A stretch of 64,000 bases of DNA from Sphingomonas sp. OK281 (GCF_900115295.1 NZ_FOVZ01000002.1:744001-808000); one strand, 5' to 3'. Shown: positions 43,109-54,960, counted from the stretch's first letter. Numbers and translations: made by a program. Notes: generated by a model from the sequence alone, not told the origin.

Positions 43109-44247
43109 GCGGCCTCTCTGTTCACGTCTTCAAGCTGATACGGAATCTCGATCTCGACCGAGAATCCGCCAGCGGGCGTGGAGCGGGTTTCGAAACGATG
43201 GTCGGGCCCATATGCCTGAGCCAACCTGTCTCTAATATTAGCGAGCCCCACGCCTGTGGATTGGCTTGAACCGATCCGGCCCTCGATCAAGCCCGGACCG
43301 GTATCGGATACGGCGATCTGCACGCGTTCCCCGGCGAGCCGCACTTCGACGCAGATTTCGGCGCCTTCCTCCTGCGGGGTGACGGCATATTTGATCGCGT
43401 TTTCGACGAGCGGTTGCAGCAGCAGCGACGGCAATCGCGCGCGTTCGGCGCGCGGATCGATATCGAACTTCGGCCGCATGCGGTCCTCGAAGCGCATCTT
43501 CTCGATCTCCAGATACAGCTTCAGCTGGTCCACCTCCTGCGCGACGGTAACGTGCGCGGTCGGCTCGTTCGCCAGCGTATAGCGCAGGAACGACGACAGT
43601 CGGCTCAGCATCGCATTCGCCCGCTCGGTCTGCTTGAGCAGCACCAGCGTCGAAATCGAGTTCAGCGTGTTGAACAGGAAATGCGGATTGAGCTGATAGC
43701 GCAGCATCGCCAGCTGCGCCGACGACGCCTGGTTCTCGAGATGCTCCATCTGGTCGATCTGCTGTTCGACGATCAGGTAGAAGTTGATCCCGAAATACAG
43801 CGCCGACCACCCGAACAGCACCGTGAAGGTAACATACACCGACCCCAGCAGTCGCGTGAGCGTCACCCCCGGCGTCGCGGTCGCGATGAACGAGAAGGTG
43901 AACGCGTCGAGCACCGCATACAGGAACGTTGCCGCCGCCAGCGTCGCGATCGTCAGGAATATCCCGACCAGCCGGTTCATCCGCCGATACTGGCCGTACA
44001 TCGTCGAGAGCAGCAGCGTGATGCAATATCCGACGATCGCCTCGACGATCACCGGGATCACCCCGTCGAGCGACAGCCCGTTCGAGATCGACACCACGCC
44101 GCGCAGCAGCAGGTATCCGCTCCACCCGACCGCCTGCAGGATCCAGAACGCCCGCGCCTTGTTCTCGAAGAACGGCCGCGCGGTGAAGGGCAGGCGCCGG
44201 GCGGAGTTGAGGGCGGACGAGCCGGAAGAGGCAGAAGAGGTAGCCAT
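43105..44247 (-). CDS. LytS/YehU-type sensor histidine kinase
   Basis: A 380-residue membrane kinase. Four hydrophobic segments fill residues about 35-160, without an obvious large sensor domain. The His_kinase domain has the phosphoacceptor His189 in YQLNPHFLFNTLNSI. The ATPase part has LLLQPLVENAIKYAV (N box) and VSDTGPGL plus STGVGLANIRDRL (G boxes). It partners the LytTR regulator, with which it overlaps by four bases. The ligand is unknown. Confidence 0.94.
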
Positions 44248-44364
44248 TGGCCCGCGGTCTTACACGCGGCGGCGAGGACACGCAAAAGCTGCGGCAGGTG
44301 AGGAGCGTGCACGGGTATGAATCTCCCGACAGCGCGCAAATCCAACGGACACCGCCCTCAATCT

Positions 44365-44478
44365 TTCCCCCCTCCCTGGAAGGGAGGGGCAGGGGGTGGG
44401 TCGGCTTCCGCACATCCCACCCTTCGAGACCCAAGCCGACCAACCCACCCCCAACCCCTCCCGCCCAGCAAGTGGGCA
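44365..44478. repeat. Family C palindromic repeat, copy 6 (right arm altered)
   Basis: Left arm CCCTCCCTGGAAGGGAGGGG is intact, centre TCGGCTTCCGCAC is shared with copies 3 and 5. The right arm ends in CCCCTCCCGCCCAGCAAGTG instead of the usual complement. It lies in the 353-bp gap 44248-44600; nothing else was seen there. Confidence 0.78.
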
Positions 44479-44600
44479 GGTCGGCCCATGCCCAGGCCTG
44501 ACGACGAACACAGCATCCAGCGCACCACCGCATCTCACGCCGCCCCCGGACCAAACGCCCACTTGCAGCGCCCTCCCACCCGGCGCAAACCGCCGCGAGC

Positions 44601-45020
44601 ATGGCCGCCCTCCGCACCCTGACCGCGACGCATCGCCGCTGGCTGCTGCTGGTGTTCGCCTGCGCCATGCTCGTACGTGCGCTGATTCCGACCGGGTGGA
44701 TGCCGGTCGCCGATGCGCAGGGCTTCCGTATCGTGCTCTGCTCGGGCACCGGCCCGACGATACCATCGGCCCAGGCGCCGATGGAGCATGCCATGGCCGG
44801 CATGCATCACCGGAAATCTTCCGAGCATCATAGCCAGGGCCCCGAGCATCCGTGCGCGTTCGCCGGCGTCACCCCGGCGATCGACATGCCGACGCTCGCC
44901 GCCCCGCTACCCCCCGTCCGCATTCGCGCGACGCCAGCGCTTGCTCGCGTCCTAGTCACGATCGGCCACGGCCTCGCCGCGCCGCCGCCCCCGCAGACCG
45001 GTCCGCCCCCCTTCGCCTGA
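44601..45020 (+). CDS. DUF2946-family protein, probably metal related
   Basis: A 139-residue protein with an N-terminal hydrophobic segment (RWLLLVFACAMLVRALIP) followed by the DUF2946 hallmark GWMPVADAQGFRIVLCSGTGP. The middle is rich in His and Met (APMEHAMAGMHHRKSSEHHS) and ends at HPCAFAG, giving a plausible copper-binding surface. A second hydrophobic segment and a proline-rich tail follow. DUF2946 genes commonly sit beside TonB receptors and copper genes, and here a TonB receptor starts 54 bp downstream. The metal assignment is inference. Confidence 0.82.
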   Translation: MAALRTLTATHRRWLLLVFACAMLVRALIPTGWMPVADAQGFRIVLCSGTGPTIPSAQAPMEHAMAGMHHRKSSEHHSQGPEHPCAFAGVTPAIDMPTLAAPLPPVRIRATPALARVLVTIGHGLAAPPPPQTGPPPFA

Positions 45021-45074
45021 CGCCGCACGCCGCTTCCGAGAAGCGCTGCCACGCCCAGAATCGAAGGACATTCC

Positions 45075-47363
45075 ATGCCTACGCCCAACGCGCGAACCCG
45101 TGGGTTCGCCTGCGCCTCGCTGATCGCGCTCGCCACCCCGGCGGCCGCCCAGCTTGCCGAAGACGCCCCCAAGAAACAGACCGACATCCTGATCCTCGCG
45201 CGCAAGCAATCGCAGTCGATCGAGAACGCCCCGGCTACCCAGGCCAGCGTCGACGGCGCGACGATCGCCACCACCACGAACGCGATCAACGCCGAGGACA
45301 GCCTCAAATATTTGCCGAGCCTGCTCGTCCGTAAACGCCACATCGGCGACACGCAGGCGCCGCTCGCCACCCGCACCAATGGCGTCGGCGCCAGCGCCCG
45401 CAGCCTCGTCTACGCAGACGGTGCGCTGCTCTCCGCCCTGATCGGCAACAACAACACCAACGCCTCCCCGCGCTGGGGCCTCGTCAGCCCGCAGGAGATC
45501 GCCCGCGTCGACGTGCTCTACGGCCCGTTCTCCGCGGCCTATCCGGGCAATTCGATCGGCGCGGTCGTCAACATCACCACGCGCCTGCCGGACACGCTGG
45601 AGGCGACCGTGACCGCCGGCACCAACGTCCAGCGCTACGACCAATACGGCACGCGCGACACGCTTCCGGCGTACCAGGTCGGCGCGACGCTCGGCGACCG
45701 GTTCGGCCCGCTCAGCCTGTTCGCGAGCTACGACCACGTCACGAGCAACAGCCAGCCTCTGCTCTATGTCACCGCCTCCCGCCCAACCGGGACCAGTGCG
45801 ACCGGTACGCCCGTCACCGGCGGCTATGACGACGTCAACCGCACCAACGCCCCGATCCGCGTGCTCGGCGCGAGCGGGATCGAGCATCAGCGACAGGATC
45901 GCTTAAAGCTGAAGGCCGCGCTCGACGTCACGTCCGGCATCCGCCTCACCTATGTCGGGGCGCTGTTCCTCAACGACACCGACGCCGTCGCGCAGACCTA
46001 TTTGGCCGACGCCACCACCGGCCAGCCCGCTTATGCCGGATCGTTCAACGTCGACGGCCGCGCCTACACGGTCGCACCGAGCGCGTTCTCCGGCGGCACC
46101 TACGCGCAGGATCAGCGCCATTGGAGCCACGCGCTCTCGGCCACCGGCGCGTGGAAAGCGATCGACTGGCAGGTCATCGGCACGCTCTACGACTATGCCC
46201 ATGACGTTCAGCGCGTCCCGACCACCGCGTTACCTGCCGCACGGACCGGCGGGGCAGGGACGATCGCCCGGCTCGACGGCACCGGCTGGACGACGCTCGA
46301 TGCGAAGGCCGCATGGCACGGCGGCAACCACGTCGTCAGCGCCGGCGCGCACGTCGATCGGTTCGTCCTGAACAGCAACCGGTACACGACCACCGACTGG
46401 ATAGCGGGTGGCGACGGCGTGCTGAACCTCCAGTCCAAGGGCAAGACCCGGACCGCCGCAGTCTGGGCACAGGATGCGTGGACGCCGATCGCCGACGTCA
46501 CGCTGACGCTCGGCGGCCGCTACGAATGGTGGCGCGCCTATGATGGCCGCAACGTCTCATTGACCCCCGCGATCGCCGCGATCCAACCCGAACTGACCGC
46601 CGCGCGCTTCTCCCCCAAGGCGTCGCTGGCCTGGACCGCGAGCCCCAACTGGACCGCCCGCGCCTCGTTCGGCACGGCATGGCGCTTCCCGACCGTCGGC
46701 GAACTCTACCAGATCGTCACCACGCCCGTCGCCGCGGTCCCCAACCCGAACCTCCGCCCCGAACGCGCGCTGTCGGAAGAGATCAGCCTCGAGCATCACG
46801 ACGACCACGGCCTCGTCCGCGTCGCGCTGTTCAACGAATCGGTGAAGGACGCGCTGATCTCGCAGACCGGTCCGCTCAACGGCACGACCACGCTCGCCAC
46901 CTTCGTCCAGAACGTCGACCGGACGCGCGCTAGAGGCGTCGAGGCCGTCGTCCAGCGCACCGACATCGTCGACCGGTTCGATCTCTCCGCCAGCGTCACC
47001 TATGCCGACGCGACCACGCGCGCGAACACCGCCTTCCCCGCCTCGGTCGGCAAGCGCCTGCCACAAGTCCCCGCATGGAAGGCGACTCTGGTCGGCACTT
47101 GGCGCCCCGCCGACGGTATCGCGCTCACCGCCGCCGGCCGCTACGCCAGCCGCCTTTACGGCACGCTCGACAACAGCGATGTCGTCGGCAACACCTATCA
47201 GGGCTTCTACAAATACCTCGTCGTCGATCTCCGCGCGCAGTTCCGCGTCGGCGATCACTACACGCTCGGGCTCGGCGTCGATAACGTCGGCAACGACCGC
47301 TATTTCCTGTTCCACCCCTTCCCACAGCGCAGCTTTCAGGCCGATCTCACATGGAAACTGTGA
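45075..47363 (+). CDS. TonB-dependent outer-membrane receptor, probable metal/siderophore type
   Basis: A 762-residue receptor with a signal peptide (cleavage near AAAQ). A TonB-box-like TDILILARK and a plug domain (about 50-160) follow, the plug including LKYLPSLLVRKRHIGDTQAP and VDVLYGPFSAAYPGNSIGAV. A 22-strand-type barrel ends in FQADLTWKL with the terminal aromatic/hydrophobic pattern. AAGGA precedes the ATG. The next gene begins inside its last codons, so receptor and PepSY protein are coupled. Together with the DUF2946 gene this resembles copper- or iron-chelate uptake loci. Confidence 0.92.
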   Translation: MPTPNARTRGFACASLIALATPAAAQLAEDAPKKQTDILILARKQSQSIENAPATQASVDGATIATTTNAINAEDSLKYLPSLLVRKRHIGDTQAPLATRTNGVGASARSLVYADGALLSALIGNNNTNASPRWGLVSPQEIARVDVLYGPFSAAYPGNSIGAVVNITTRLPDTLEATVTAGTNVQRYDQYGTRDTLPAYQVGATLGDRFGPLSLFASYDHVTSNSQPLLYVTASRPTGTSATGTPVTGGYDDVNRTNAPIRVLGASGIEHQRQDRLKLKAALDVTSGIRLTYVGALFLNDTDAVAQTYLADATTGQPAYAGSFNVDGRAYTVAPSAFSGGTYAQDQRHWSHALSATGAWKAIDWQVIGTLYDYAHDVQRVPTTALPAARTGGAGTIARLDGTGWTTLDAKAAWHGGNHVVSAGAHVDRFVLNSNRYTTTDWIAGGDGVLNLQSKGKTRTAAVWAQDAWTPIADVTLTLGGRYEWWRAYDGRNVSLTPAIAAIQPELTAARFSPKASLAWTASPNWTARASFGTAWRFPTVGELYQIVTTPVAAVPNPNLRPERALSEEISLEHHDDHGLVRVALFNESVKDALISQTGPLNGTTTLATFVQNVDRTRARGVEAVVQRTDIVDRFDLSASVTYADATTRANTAFPASVGKRLPQVPAWKATLVGTWRPADGIALTAAGRYASRLYGTLDNSDVVGNTYQGFYKYLVVDLRAQFRVGDHYTLGLGVDNVGNDRYFLFHPFPQRSFQADLTWKL

Positions 47364-48688
47364 AGGTGAAGGTGAAGGTGAAGGTGAAGGGGCAGGGCAT
47401 TTCCTGGTACAACGCGGTCTGGCGCTGGCATTTCTATGCCGGGCTGTTCTGCCTGCCGTTCATTTTGTGGCTGTCGGTCACCGGCACGATCTACCTCTGG
47501 AAGCCGCAGATCGAGGCGTGGCAGGAGCGCGGCTACGACAACCTGCCGGTCACCGGCGCGCGCGCCACGCCGGAAGCGATCGTCGCCACCGCGCTCGCCG
47601 CACGACCGGGCGCGCGGTTCGGCAAATACGAACGCCCCGAAACGCCGACCCAGGCGGTCCGCGTCCTCATCGCGAAGGACGGCGTGGAGACGCGCGTCTA
47701 TGTCGATCCCTACCGCGGCCAAGTCCTCGGCAGCGTCCGCGAGGACGCCCGACTGATGAAGACCATCTCCGCGCTCCACGGCACGCTGCTCGCGGGCAAG
47801 GTCGGCAGCTGGATCGTCGAGATCGCCGCCTGCTGGACGATCACGATGCTGCTCACCGGCCTCTATCTCTGGTGGCCCAGAGGGCGGAAGGGGCTTGCAG
47901 GAGTCCTATATCCCCGCTGGCGAAGCGGCCGCCGCCTGTTCTGGCGCGACACGCACGCGGTTGCCGGCATCTGGGTCAGCCTTGTGGCGATCTTCCTGAT
48001 CGCGACCGGCCTGCCCTGGGCGAACGCCTGGGGCAGCTACCTCGCCGCGGTCCGTACCGCCACCGGCACCACCGACGGCCCGGTCGACTGGATGATCGCC
48101 GGCAAGCCCGCCGACAAATCGAGGGCGAAGATCGACGAACACGCCGAGCACCGCGGCATGACGATGGCCCCGCCGCCGCCTGTTCCGGCAACGCATCCCG
48201 GCGACCTCAACCGCATGGTAGCGGCGGCCGAGCACCTCCCGCTCGCCGCCCCGGTCCTGATCGCCCCGAAGCCCGGCACCGCGAACTGGACGATCGGCTC
48301 CGAGTCCGCAAACCGTCCCGAACGCACCCGCCTGACCCTGGACGGCGCCACCGGCCAGATCCTCGACCGCCGCGATTTCGCCCAGCGTCAATGGATCGAC
48401 CGCGCGGTAGGCTATGGCATAGCCATCCACGAAGGCGCCTTCTTCGGCCTCGCGAACCAGATCCTCGGCACGCTGGTAACGACGTTGCTCGCCACCCTAG
48501 CCATATCCGGCACCGTTCTATGGTGGCGCCGCCGCAAGCCCGGCACGCTCGGCGCGCCGATCAGGCTGACCCGCCCCCGCTACGGCCCCCTCCTGATCGC
48601 AGGCATCGCCACGCTCGGCGTCGCGATGCCGCTGTTCGGCGCAACGCTCGTCGCGGTCCTCGCCCTCGACCGCCTCGTCCCACGCTAG
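47351..48688 (+). CDS. PepSY-associated transmembrane (iron-regulated membrane protein-like) protein
   Basis: A 445-residue inner-membrane protein of the PepSY_TM group, often the reductase-like partner of a TonB receptor. Four or more helices are visible, the first in WRWHFYAGLFCLPFILWLSV. FWRDTHAVAGIWVSLVAIFL and GIAIHEGAFFGLANQILGTL carry conserved histidines that could hold haem. Residues 4-13 are an alternating Val-Lys run from five tandem GTGAAG units. The ATG at 47351 overlaps the receptor stop by 13 bp, but GTG codons inside the repeat could also start translation. Confidence 0.88.
   Translation: METVKVKVKVKVKGQGISWYNAVWRWHFYAGLFCLPFILWLSVTGTIYLWKPQIEAWQERGYDNLPVTGARATPEAIVATALAARPGARFGKYERPETPTQAVRVLIAKDGVETRVYVDPYRGQVLGSVREDARLMKTISALHGTLLAGKVGSWIVEIAACWTITMLLTGLYLWWPRGRKGLAGVLYPRWRSGRRLFWRDTHAVAGIWVSLVAIFLIATGLPWANAWGSYLAAVRTATGTTDGPVDWMIAGKPADKSRAKIDEHAEHRGMTMAPPPPVPATHPGDLNRMVAAAEHLPLAAPVLIAPKPGTANWTIGSESANRPERTRLTLDGATGQILDRRDFAQRQWIDRAVGYGIAIHEGAFFGLANQILGTLVTTLLATLAISGTVLWWRRRKPGTLGAPIRLTRPRYGPLLIAGIATLGVAMPLFGATLVAVLALDRLVPR
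47360..47389 (+). repeat. Five tandem GTGAAG hexanucleotides
   Basis: Perfect (GTGAAG)x5 spanning the TonB-receptor stop codon and codons 4-13 of the PepSY gene. Copy-number changes keep frame but alter the N-terminus and the number of GAAGG ribosome-binding-like sites and GTG starts. Confidence 0.95.
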
Positions 48689-48693
48689 ACACG

Positions 48694-48727
48694 AAAAGGC
48701 CGCCGCTCCCCGAAGGGAACGGCGGCC
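48694..48727 (-). terminator. Terminator between convergent PepSY and TonB-receptor genes
   Basis: GGCCGCCG and CGGCGGCC form an 8-bp stem (48698-48705 with 48720-48727). On the minus strand it is followed by TTTT, so it should end the TonB-receptor transcript; it may also act on the plus strand. Confidence 0.8.
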
Positions 48728-48751
48728 GATCGCGCGTGGTATCTTGAGCGA

Positions 48752-51469
48752 TTAAAGCCCGACGTTGAGCGATGCGATGAAGGCGCGTGGCGAACCGATC
48801 TGGACGAACGGTACCGCGGTCACCAGCGTCGAGCCGCCCGTGAAGCCACCAATATAATATTTGTTGAAGGCATTCTGCAGGTTGAGCTGGATATACGTCT
48901 TCTTGTTCTCGATCCCGGCCCAGTCGAGCGACAGGCGAACGTCGAAATCGACCGTGGTGTAGCCCGGCGCGACCGCACCATAGGTGCTGTACTGGACGCC
49001 GCGCGTCGCCGTGGGGAAGGCCGCCGTGGTATTGGCGACGGTCGGGCAGACCGTGTTGACCAGCGCAACGGTGCAGGCGATCTGGCCGAGGTTCTGGTCG
49101 TTCAGGTAGCGCCGGCCCGTACGCTTGGCCTGCACACCCAAATCAAGCGGACCCAGCGTTGCCTGGATTCGGCCGCCATACGTGTACACAGGAGCGCCCG
49201 ACTCGCGCTTGCCCTCAGTCAATGCAAAGATCGGCGCGCCGACCGCCGAGCAGTTGATCGTCGTGTTCGTCGTGCAGGTACCGATCTGGACGTCGTTCTT
49301 GATCTCGGACTTCAGATACGACGCATAAGCATAGAGCAGCAGTTCGTTGATCGGCCGATACGACACGCTGCCGTCGACACCGTATTTGTCGACGCGACCC
49401 AGGTTACGATACAGCGTCTGTTGCGTGTCGGGATCGTAGGACGCTGCCAGACGGTTGGTGAAGCGCGTGTACCACGGGCCGACCGATGCCTGAATGCGGC
49501 TCGACGTATACCGAATGCCACCGTCGAAATTGTCCGTCGTCTCCGGCGTGGGATTGGCCGCAGCGGTGCCGGTCGCATAGAAGAAAGTCTGGTAAAGGTT
49601 GTCGGTACCCGGAACCTGTACGCCCTTCGAGTAATTGCCGAAGATCGAGAAGTGGCCCTGCGTATTGTACACGAAGCCGACGTTCGGCAGTACGCGATTA
49701 TACTTGAAGTTGCGCTGCTGGGGTGCCGCGTAGAGCGGGTTGGCCGCGGCGTAGATCGCGTTGTCCGCCGCATTGTCCAAGCCCAGGCAGTCGACGTTGC
49801 CGTTCGCGGCGGTCGTGAAGCAGTAGTTGTTCAGCTCGCGCTTGAAGAACTTCGCGGTGACGCCGACGGTCACCGTCAGCGCGTCGAAGAACGTGCCGCG
49901 ATATTCGCCGAAACCCTGGTTCAGTACGGCTAACGACTTGCGGTCGCGCTTCTGGACGATGCGGCCATTGACTGCCGTCAGACCGTCGTTGACCGGGAAC
50001 ACGTCGATCGGCACGCCGTTCGACAGGATGCGGCCCAGTTCGCCGGTCTGGCGGTGGCGGCCATAGTCGAGCGTGTAGCCGAGGCGCAGGTTCTGCGAGT
50101 CCGAGAAGTCATAGCGGAGCGACGAGATCACACCATAGCGATGCGTGATCGTCTGGCTGGGTGCCAGAAGGGTCACGCCGCCGTTGGTCGTGACGGTGCC
50201 GACCGTCGCGGTACGATCCCGGACATCACCGTCGCCGTTCAGATCCTGGCCGAAATAATAGTTGCCACCGACGAAGCCATAGATCGGCGTCGTAATCGCA
50301 CCGCGAGTCGCGGTCGCGGTCTGGGTGTAGCCGCCTTCCTGCGCGCGCACCGTGCCGCCGCCATTGGCCTTGGTGTACTGATAGCTCGGGTCGACGGTCA
50401 GGGTCAGCTTGTCGGTCAGCGTGAAGCGCGAATTGACGCGGATGTTGCCCGTGTTCGACGGATTGTAACGCTCGTCAAACGTCGTGCCGCAGGTGTTGGG
50501 GACATCGTTCGTGCCCGTCACGCCCGACACTGTCTGACAGCGTGGTACCGAATAGGGCAGTTCGTCGCGGTTGCGCGGGAAACGGCTGGTCGTCGCGGTG
50601 CCGGGGGTGCGAACCGCACCGGTTACCAACGTCGGCACGCCGTTGACGATGGTCGAGGTGAAGACATTGTTGTCGTCACGCAGCGGTGCCGAACCGAAGA
50701 AGTTGTTGCGGTTCTGGTTGTAGTTGCCCGACACGGCGATGAAGTCGCCATTGCCGCCGATCGGCTGGTACAGCTTGGCGTTGTACTGTTGCTTTTCGAT
50801 CTTGCCGAAATCGTTGAAAACGACATTGTTAGTCGCGCTGCTGGCTGCGACCCACAGCTTCGTCCCAAACGGCGTGAACACGCCGCTGTTGAGCTGAATG
50901 AACGTCCGGAAGAAGCTATAGTCGCCGATCGAGCCGACCATCCGAGCACCGATCTCGTCGGTCGGATTGACCGTACGATAGTTGACCGTCGAACCGGATG
51001 CCGACGCGGTCGGCGAATCGACGTCGGTCGCCCCGAGGTTGACGTTCACTTCTTCGATTAGCTCGGGGTCAAGCTGTTGGTTCGAATAGATCGCATAGTT
51101 GCCGGTGTCGTTCAGCGGGATGCCGTCAAACGTCTGGCTGATGCGGCTGGAGTCGAAGCCGCGGATCGTCAGCGTGCCGCCGGCCGAACCGAACGGATCG
51201 TTGTTTTGGAAGCTGACGCCCGGCAGGCTGTTGATGATCTCGTTGACTGTCTGGCCCGGTGTCTGGCGGGAGATGAACTCTTGCTTTAGGACCTGCTTGT
51301 TCTTCGAGGTGTTGCTGACCTTTACACCACCAACGTCGTCGGCGCGCGTCCCGGTGACCAGGATCTCGCTGTTCGCTTCAGCATCGACGGTACCGGTCGA
51401 CTGCGCAAAAGCGGCAGCCGGTACCAAAAGTGCGGCGAAAGCGACCCCGCAAGCAAGCATTGTACGCAT
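48752..51469 (-). CDS. TonB-dependent receptor (large, sphingomonad type)
   Basis: A 905-residue outer-membrane receptor. The signal peptide (MRTMLACGVAFAALLVPAAA) is followed by a TonB-box-like EILVTGTRA and a plug domain. The plug has QTVNEIINSLPGVSFQNNDP and LTIRGFDSSRISQTFDGIPL. The barrel includes PNVGFVYNTQGHFSIFGNYS and TYIQLNLQNAFNKYYIGG and ends in IASLNVGL. Cysteine pairs (NYCFTTAANGNVDCLGL and similar) probably form extracellular-loop disulfides. Substrate unknown. It is convergent with the PepSY gene and not in its operon. Confidence 0.92.
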   Translation of the reverse strand: MRTMLACGVAFAALLVPAAAFAQSTGTVDAEANSEILVTGTRADDVGGVKVSNTSKNKQVLKQEFISRQTPGQTVNEIINSLPGVSFQNNDPFGSAGGTLTIRGFDSSRISQTFDGIPLNDTGNYAIYSNQQLDPELIEEVNVNLGATDVDSPTASASGSTVNYRTVNPTDEIGARMVGSIGDYSFFRTFIQLNSGVFTPFGTKLWVAASSATNNVVFNDFGKIEKQQYNAKLYQPIGGNGDFIAVSGNYNQNRNNFFGSAPLRDDNNVFTSTIVNGVPTLVTGAVRTPGTATTSRFPRNRDELPYSVPRCQTVSGVTGTNDVPNTCGTTFDERYNPSNTGNIRVNSRFTLTDKLTLTVDPSYQYTKANGGGTVRAQEGGYTQTATATRGAITTPIYGFVGGNYYFGQDLNGDGDVRDRTATVGTVTTNGGVTLLAPSQTITHRYGVISSLRYDFSDSQNLRLGYTLDYGRHRQTGELGRILSNGVPIDVFPVNDGLTAVNGRIVQKRDRKSLAVLNQGFGEYRGTFFDALTVTVGVTAKFFKRELNNYCFTTAANGNVDCLGLDNAADNAIYAAANPLYAAPQQRNFKYNRVLPNVGFVYNTQGHFSIFGNYSKGVQVPGTDNLYQTFFYATGTAAANPTPETTDNFDGGIRYTSSRIQASVGPWYTRFTNRLAASYDPDTQQTLYRNLGRVDKYGVDGSVSYRPINELLLYAYASYLKSEIKNDVQIGTCTTNTTINCSAVGAPIFALTEGKRESGAPVYTYGGRIQATLGPLDLGVQAKRTGRRYLNDQNLGQIACTVALVNTVCPTVANTTAAFPTATRGVQYSTYGAVAPGYTTVDFDVRLSLDWAGIENKKTYIQLNLQNAFNKYYIGGFTGGSTLVTAVPFVQIGSPRAFIASLNVGL

Positions 51470-51511
51470 CTGAATAATGTCCCCTTAGAGCCCGTAGCTC
51501 TGGATGTCGGC

Positions 51512-51596
51512 TTTTCCCACCGGACATCCGTGCCCCTGCACGTCGGATATTTCGGTTATGTTACATTGGCGAGTCGCGAAGTGTCACAGACACACT
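51512..51596 (-). promoter_or_regulatory. Leader hairpin and operator-like palindrome before the TonB receptor
   Basis: GGATGTC and GACATCC (51512-51518 / 51533-51539) form a 7-bp stem in the probable leader of the gene starting at 51469. Further upstream GTGTCACAGACAC (51581-51593) is a palindrome about a 3-base centre. Neither matches a regulator I can name; both sit where control elements would be expected. Confidence 0.4.
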
Positions 51597-51680
51597 CGGT
51601 TAATGTCCGTTGCAAAAAGGCAACGCAATCGAGCGCTTTCGTGGCGATCGGAACCAACGCCGGACACAGTGTGACCAGCC

Positions 51681-53870
<2,190 letters not shown>

Positions 53871-53977
53871 TTAGGGGAGGGGGGCGTCTTTCGACAAGAC
53901 CTCGATCAACATGGCGTGAACATTCGCCCGACTTGCGCGCTGACATCACAAGGAAATCTTTCGCAGGACACGCCATC

Positions 53978-54949
53978 ATGACCGACACCAGCCGCCGAGA
54001 CCTGTTCAAGGGCGCCGCCGTCACCGGCCTCGCCGCCGCCGCCGCGCCCGCCTTCGCGCAAGGCGCCGCGCCGCTCGCCGATCCGCAGACCAAATACCCC
54101 TCGCAACCCTTCCCCGAGCAGCGCCAGAAATGGCCTGCGCTTCAGCGCAACATGCACCCCGTTCCCGATTGCGGCGAGGCGAGCTACCGCGGGTCCGGGC
54201 GCCTGGCCGGTCGCAAGGCACTCGTCACCGGCGGCGATTCGGGAATCGGTCGCGCTGCGGTGATCGCGTTCGCGCGCGAGGGCGCCGACGTCGCGATCAA
54301 CTATTACCCGACCGAGGAACCCGACGCGCAGGACGTCGCCAAGCTACTCCGCGCCGAGGGGCGGAAAGTCGTCCTCATCCCTGGCGACCTGACCGACGCG
54401 AAGTTCTGCAACGACCTGATCGCACGCGCCAATCGCGAACTCGGCGGGCTCGACATCCTCGTCAACAACGCCGCCTACCAGCAGTCGAAGGAGTCGATCG
54501 CCGAGATCAGCTTCGAGCAGTTCGACCGGACGATGAAGACCAACGTCTACGCGATGTTCCACCTCTGCAAGGCGGCGATCCCGCTGATGAAGCCGGGCGC
54601 GTCGATCATCAACACCGCCTCGGTCAATTCGGTGAGCCCAGAGAAGGAGTTGCTGGACTATGCCTCGACCAAGGGCGCGATCCTGATCTTCACCAAGGCG
54701 CTCGCGAAACAGCTCGCCAAGCAGGGCATCCGCGTCAACGCGGTCGGACCCGGCCCGATCTGGACGCCGCTGCAGGTCGCAGGCGGACAATTGCCGGGCA
54801 AGATGGGCGAATTCGGCCAGGATACGCCGCTCGGTCGCGCTGGCCAGCCGGCCGAACTGGCGGGTCTCTACGTCGCGCTGGCGGATCCGAGCGACAGCTA
54901 CACCACCGGCAGCTTCTTCGGCGCGAACGGCGGCACCGGCGCGTCCTGA
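53978..54949 (+). CDS. SDR-family oxidoreductase with Tat signal
   Basis: A 323-residue short-chain dehydrogenase (YghA/YdaD-like long group). A twin-arginine signal (SRRDLFKGAAVTGLAAAAAP) precedes a linker with PFPEQRQKWPALQRNMHPVP. The NAD(P) motif KALVTGGDSGIGRAAVIAFA follows, then NNAAYQQ, catalytic Ser in NTASVNSVSP and the YASTK catalytic Tyr/Lys. Export of a folded, cofactor-loaded enzyme by Tat would fit the signal. The substrate is unknown. AAGGAAA lies upstream; the ATG at 53978 is chosen because the signal starts there. Confidence 0.9.
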   Translation: MTDTSRRDLFKGAAVTGLAAAAAPAFAQGAAPLADPQTKYPSQPFPEQRQKWPALQRNMHPVPDCGEASYRGSGRLAGRKALVTGGDSGIGRAAVIAFAREGADVAINYYPTEEPDAQDVAKLLRAEGRKVVLIPGDLTDAKFCNDLIARANRELGGLDILVNNAAYQQSKESIAEISFEQFDRTMKTNVYAMFHLCKAAIPLMKPGASIINTASVNSVSPEKELLDYASTKGAILIFTKALAKQLAKQGIRVNAVGPGPIWTPLQVAGGQLPGKMGEFGQDTPLGRAGQPAELAGLYVALADPSDSYTTGSFFGANGGTGAS

Positions 54950-54960
54950 ATTCGCCCATC

